DNA of 64,000 bases from Sphingobacterium sp. BN32 (lineage in GTDB: Bacteria > Bacteroidota > Bacteroidia > Sphingobacteriales > Sphingobacteriaceae), in NCBI RefSeq assembly GCF_030503615.1, contig NZ_CP129963.1, forward strand, positions 3,534,001 to 3,598,000, written 5' to 3'. The notes under the pieces are model-generated. The model was given only the letters and a program-made list of their open reading frames with translations. It was not told the origin of the DNA and did no database searches. Each line of letters begins with the position of its first letter. Positions within the stretch are counted from its first letter, which is position 1. A program made the position numbers and the translations under genes. Of the stretch, positions 63,706 through 64,000 are shown piece by piece.

Positions 63706-64000
63706 CTGTTATTGATATCGGGTAATTACTAATGTACTAATTTCTAAAAGATAACTCTTTTAGAATTGAAATATAAATATGACAAAAAAAATGATATTAT
63801 TTTATCATTTGAATATTAAAATACGCTGAAAAGTTGTTATTTTTGAAAAATATTCAAATCGTTAGGTGACGATGGTTTGGCAAAATGGAAGAAGCTCCTC
63901 GGGCGAGGAGCTTCGACGCTAACCAATTATAAACCTATGTTATTTTGAGGGGCTACTTTATGCAAAATCAGCAAGTTTTTACTGCTTTTGTTATAACAAA
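63706..64000. other. Right-end non-coding region with a strong hairpin
   Basis: 295 bp. A perfect 10-bp stem GAAGCTCCTC (63891-63900) / GAGGAGCTTC (63905-63914) is followed not by T but by GACGCTAACC and an AT-rich stretch. It could be a terminator for a gene beyond the window or a leader element of a gene starting to the right. No gene is visible. Confidence 0.4.

Noticed and set aside
1-64000. tRNA, rRNA, insertion sequence or prophage genes
   Set aside because: Looked for cloverleaf arms, rRNA-like conserved stretches, transposase or integrase motifs and found none.

Overview
The window is chromosomal DNA from a member of the Bacteroidota, most likely the Sphingobacteriaceae (Sphingobacterium or a close relative). 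The evidence is an adjacent SusC/SusD pair, SGNH and CotH surface lipoproteins, a three-subunit succinate dehydrogenase with a single fused cytochrome b, a very large NtrY-like kinase, moderate-to-low GC, starts that mostly lack Shine-Dalgarno sequences, and promoters of the Bacteroidota type (TTTG-N19-TAnnTTTG, exact in front of recA). No rRNA, tRNA, prophage, insertion sequence or CRISPR array was seen. Most of the window is ordinary housekeeping sequence.

Layout. 1-5300: end of a branched-chain amino acid operon (leuA, partial; ilvA), a secreted DUF2911 protein and a secreted S9 peptidase. 5750-9562: class Ib ribonucleotide reductase operon (thioredoxin-like protein, nrdI, nrdE, nrdF). 9651-12566: a GMC oxidoreductase with a Tat-type gluconate dehydrogenase subunit 3, and a HAD phosphatase. 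12777-17083: FAH-family hydrolase, M23 peptidase, Bcp peroxiredoxin and glycyl-tRNA synthetase. 17216-25851: a membrane AraC regulator, a CotH-kinase lipoprotein, a frameshifted lipoprotein gene and a GH95/GH29 alpha-L-fucosidase pair. 26044-33235: a small membrane protein, a MetZ-like sulfhydrylase, Tpx, a FadL/SGNH-hydrolase pair, endonuclease III and RecA. 33395-37822: proline catabolism (pruA), superoxide dismutase, a tadA/csaA-like/CsbD-like operon and a small outer-membrane barrel. 37987-41568: sdhCAB. 41890-50950: giant sensor kinase, coiled-coil membrane protein, gmd, lipoprotein, then a membrane protein, flippase-like protein and SDR operon. 51317-58652: a SusCD pair without enzymes, facing a DUF2089 / PH-like / membrane / hydrolase operon. 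58787-63705: PlsC acyltransferase, a glycosyltransferase plus flippase-like pair, an 81-bp tandem array, ruvC and a protein with kinase-like motifs.

The most unusual content lies between genes. Two strictly periodic short-repeat families sit at gene 3' ends. One is a 7-bp family (core TTAG, often TTAGA) whose register includes the stop codon at five genes; because 7 is 1 modulo 3 and TTAG carries TAG on one strand and TAA on the other, it puts stops in all frames on both strands. The other is an 11-bp family of GGG tracts arranged as inverted arrays; one copy contains a perfect 28-bp palindrome. A four-copy 81-bp tandem array upstream of ruvC contains the heptad motif. I found no clear undescribed multi-gene system. 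The best protein-level candidates are the C-terminal kinase-like ORF and the DUF2089 operon.
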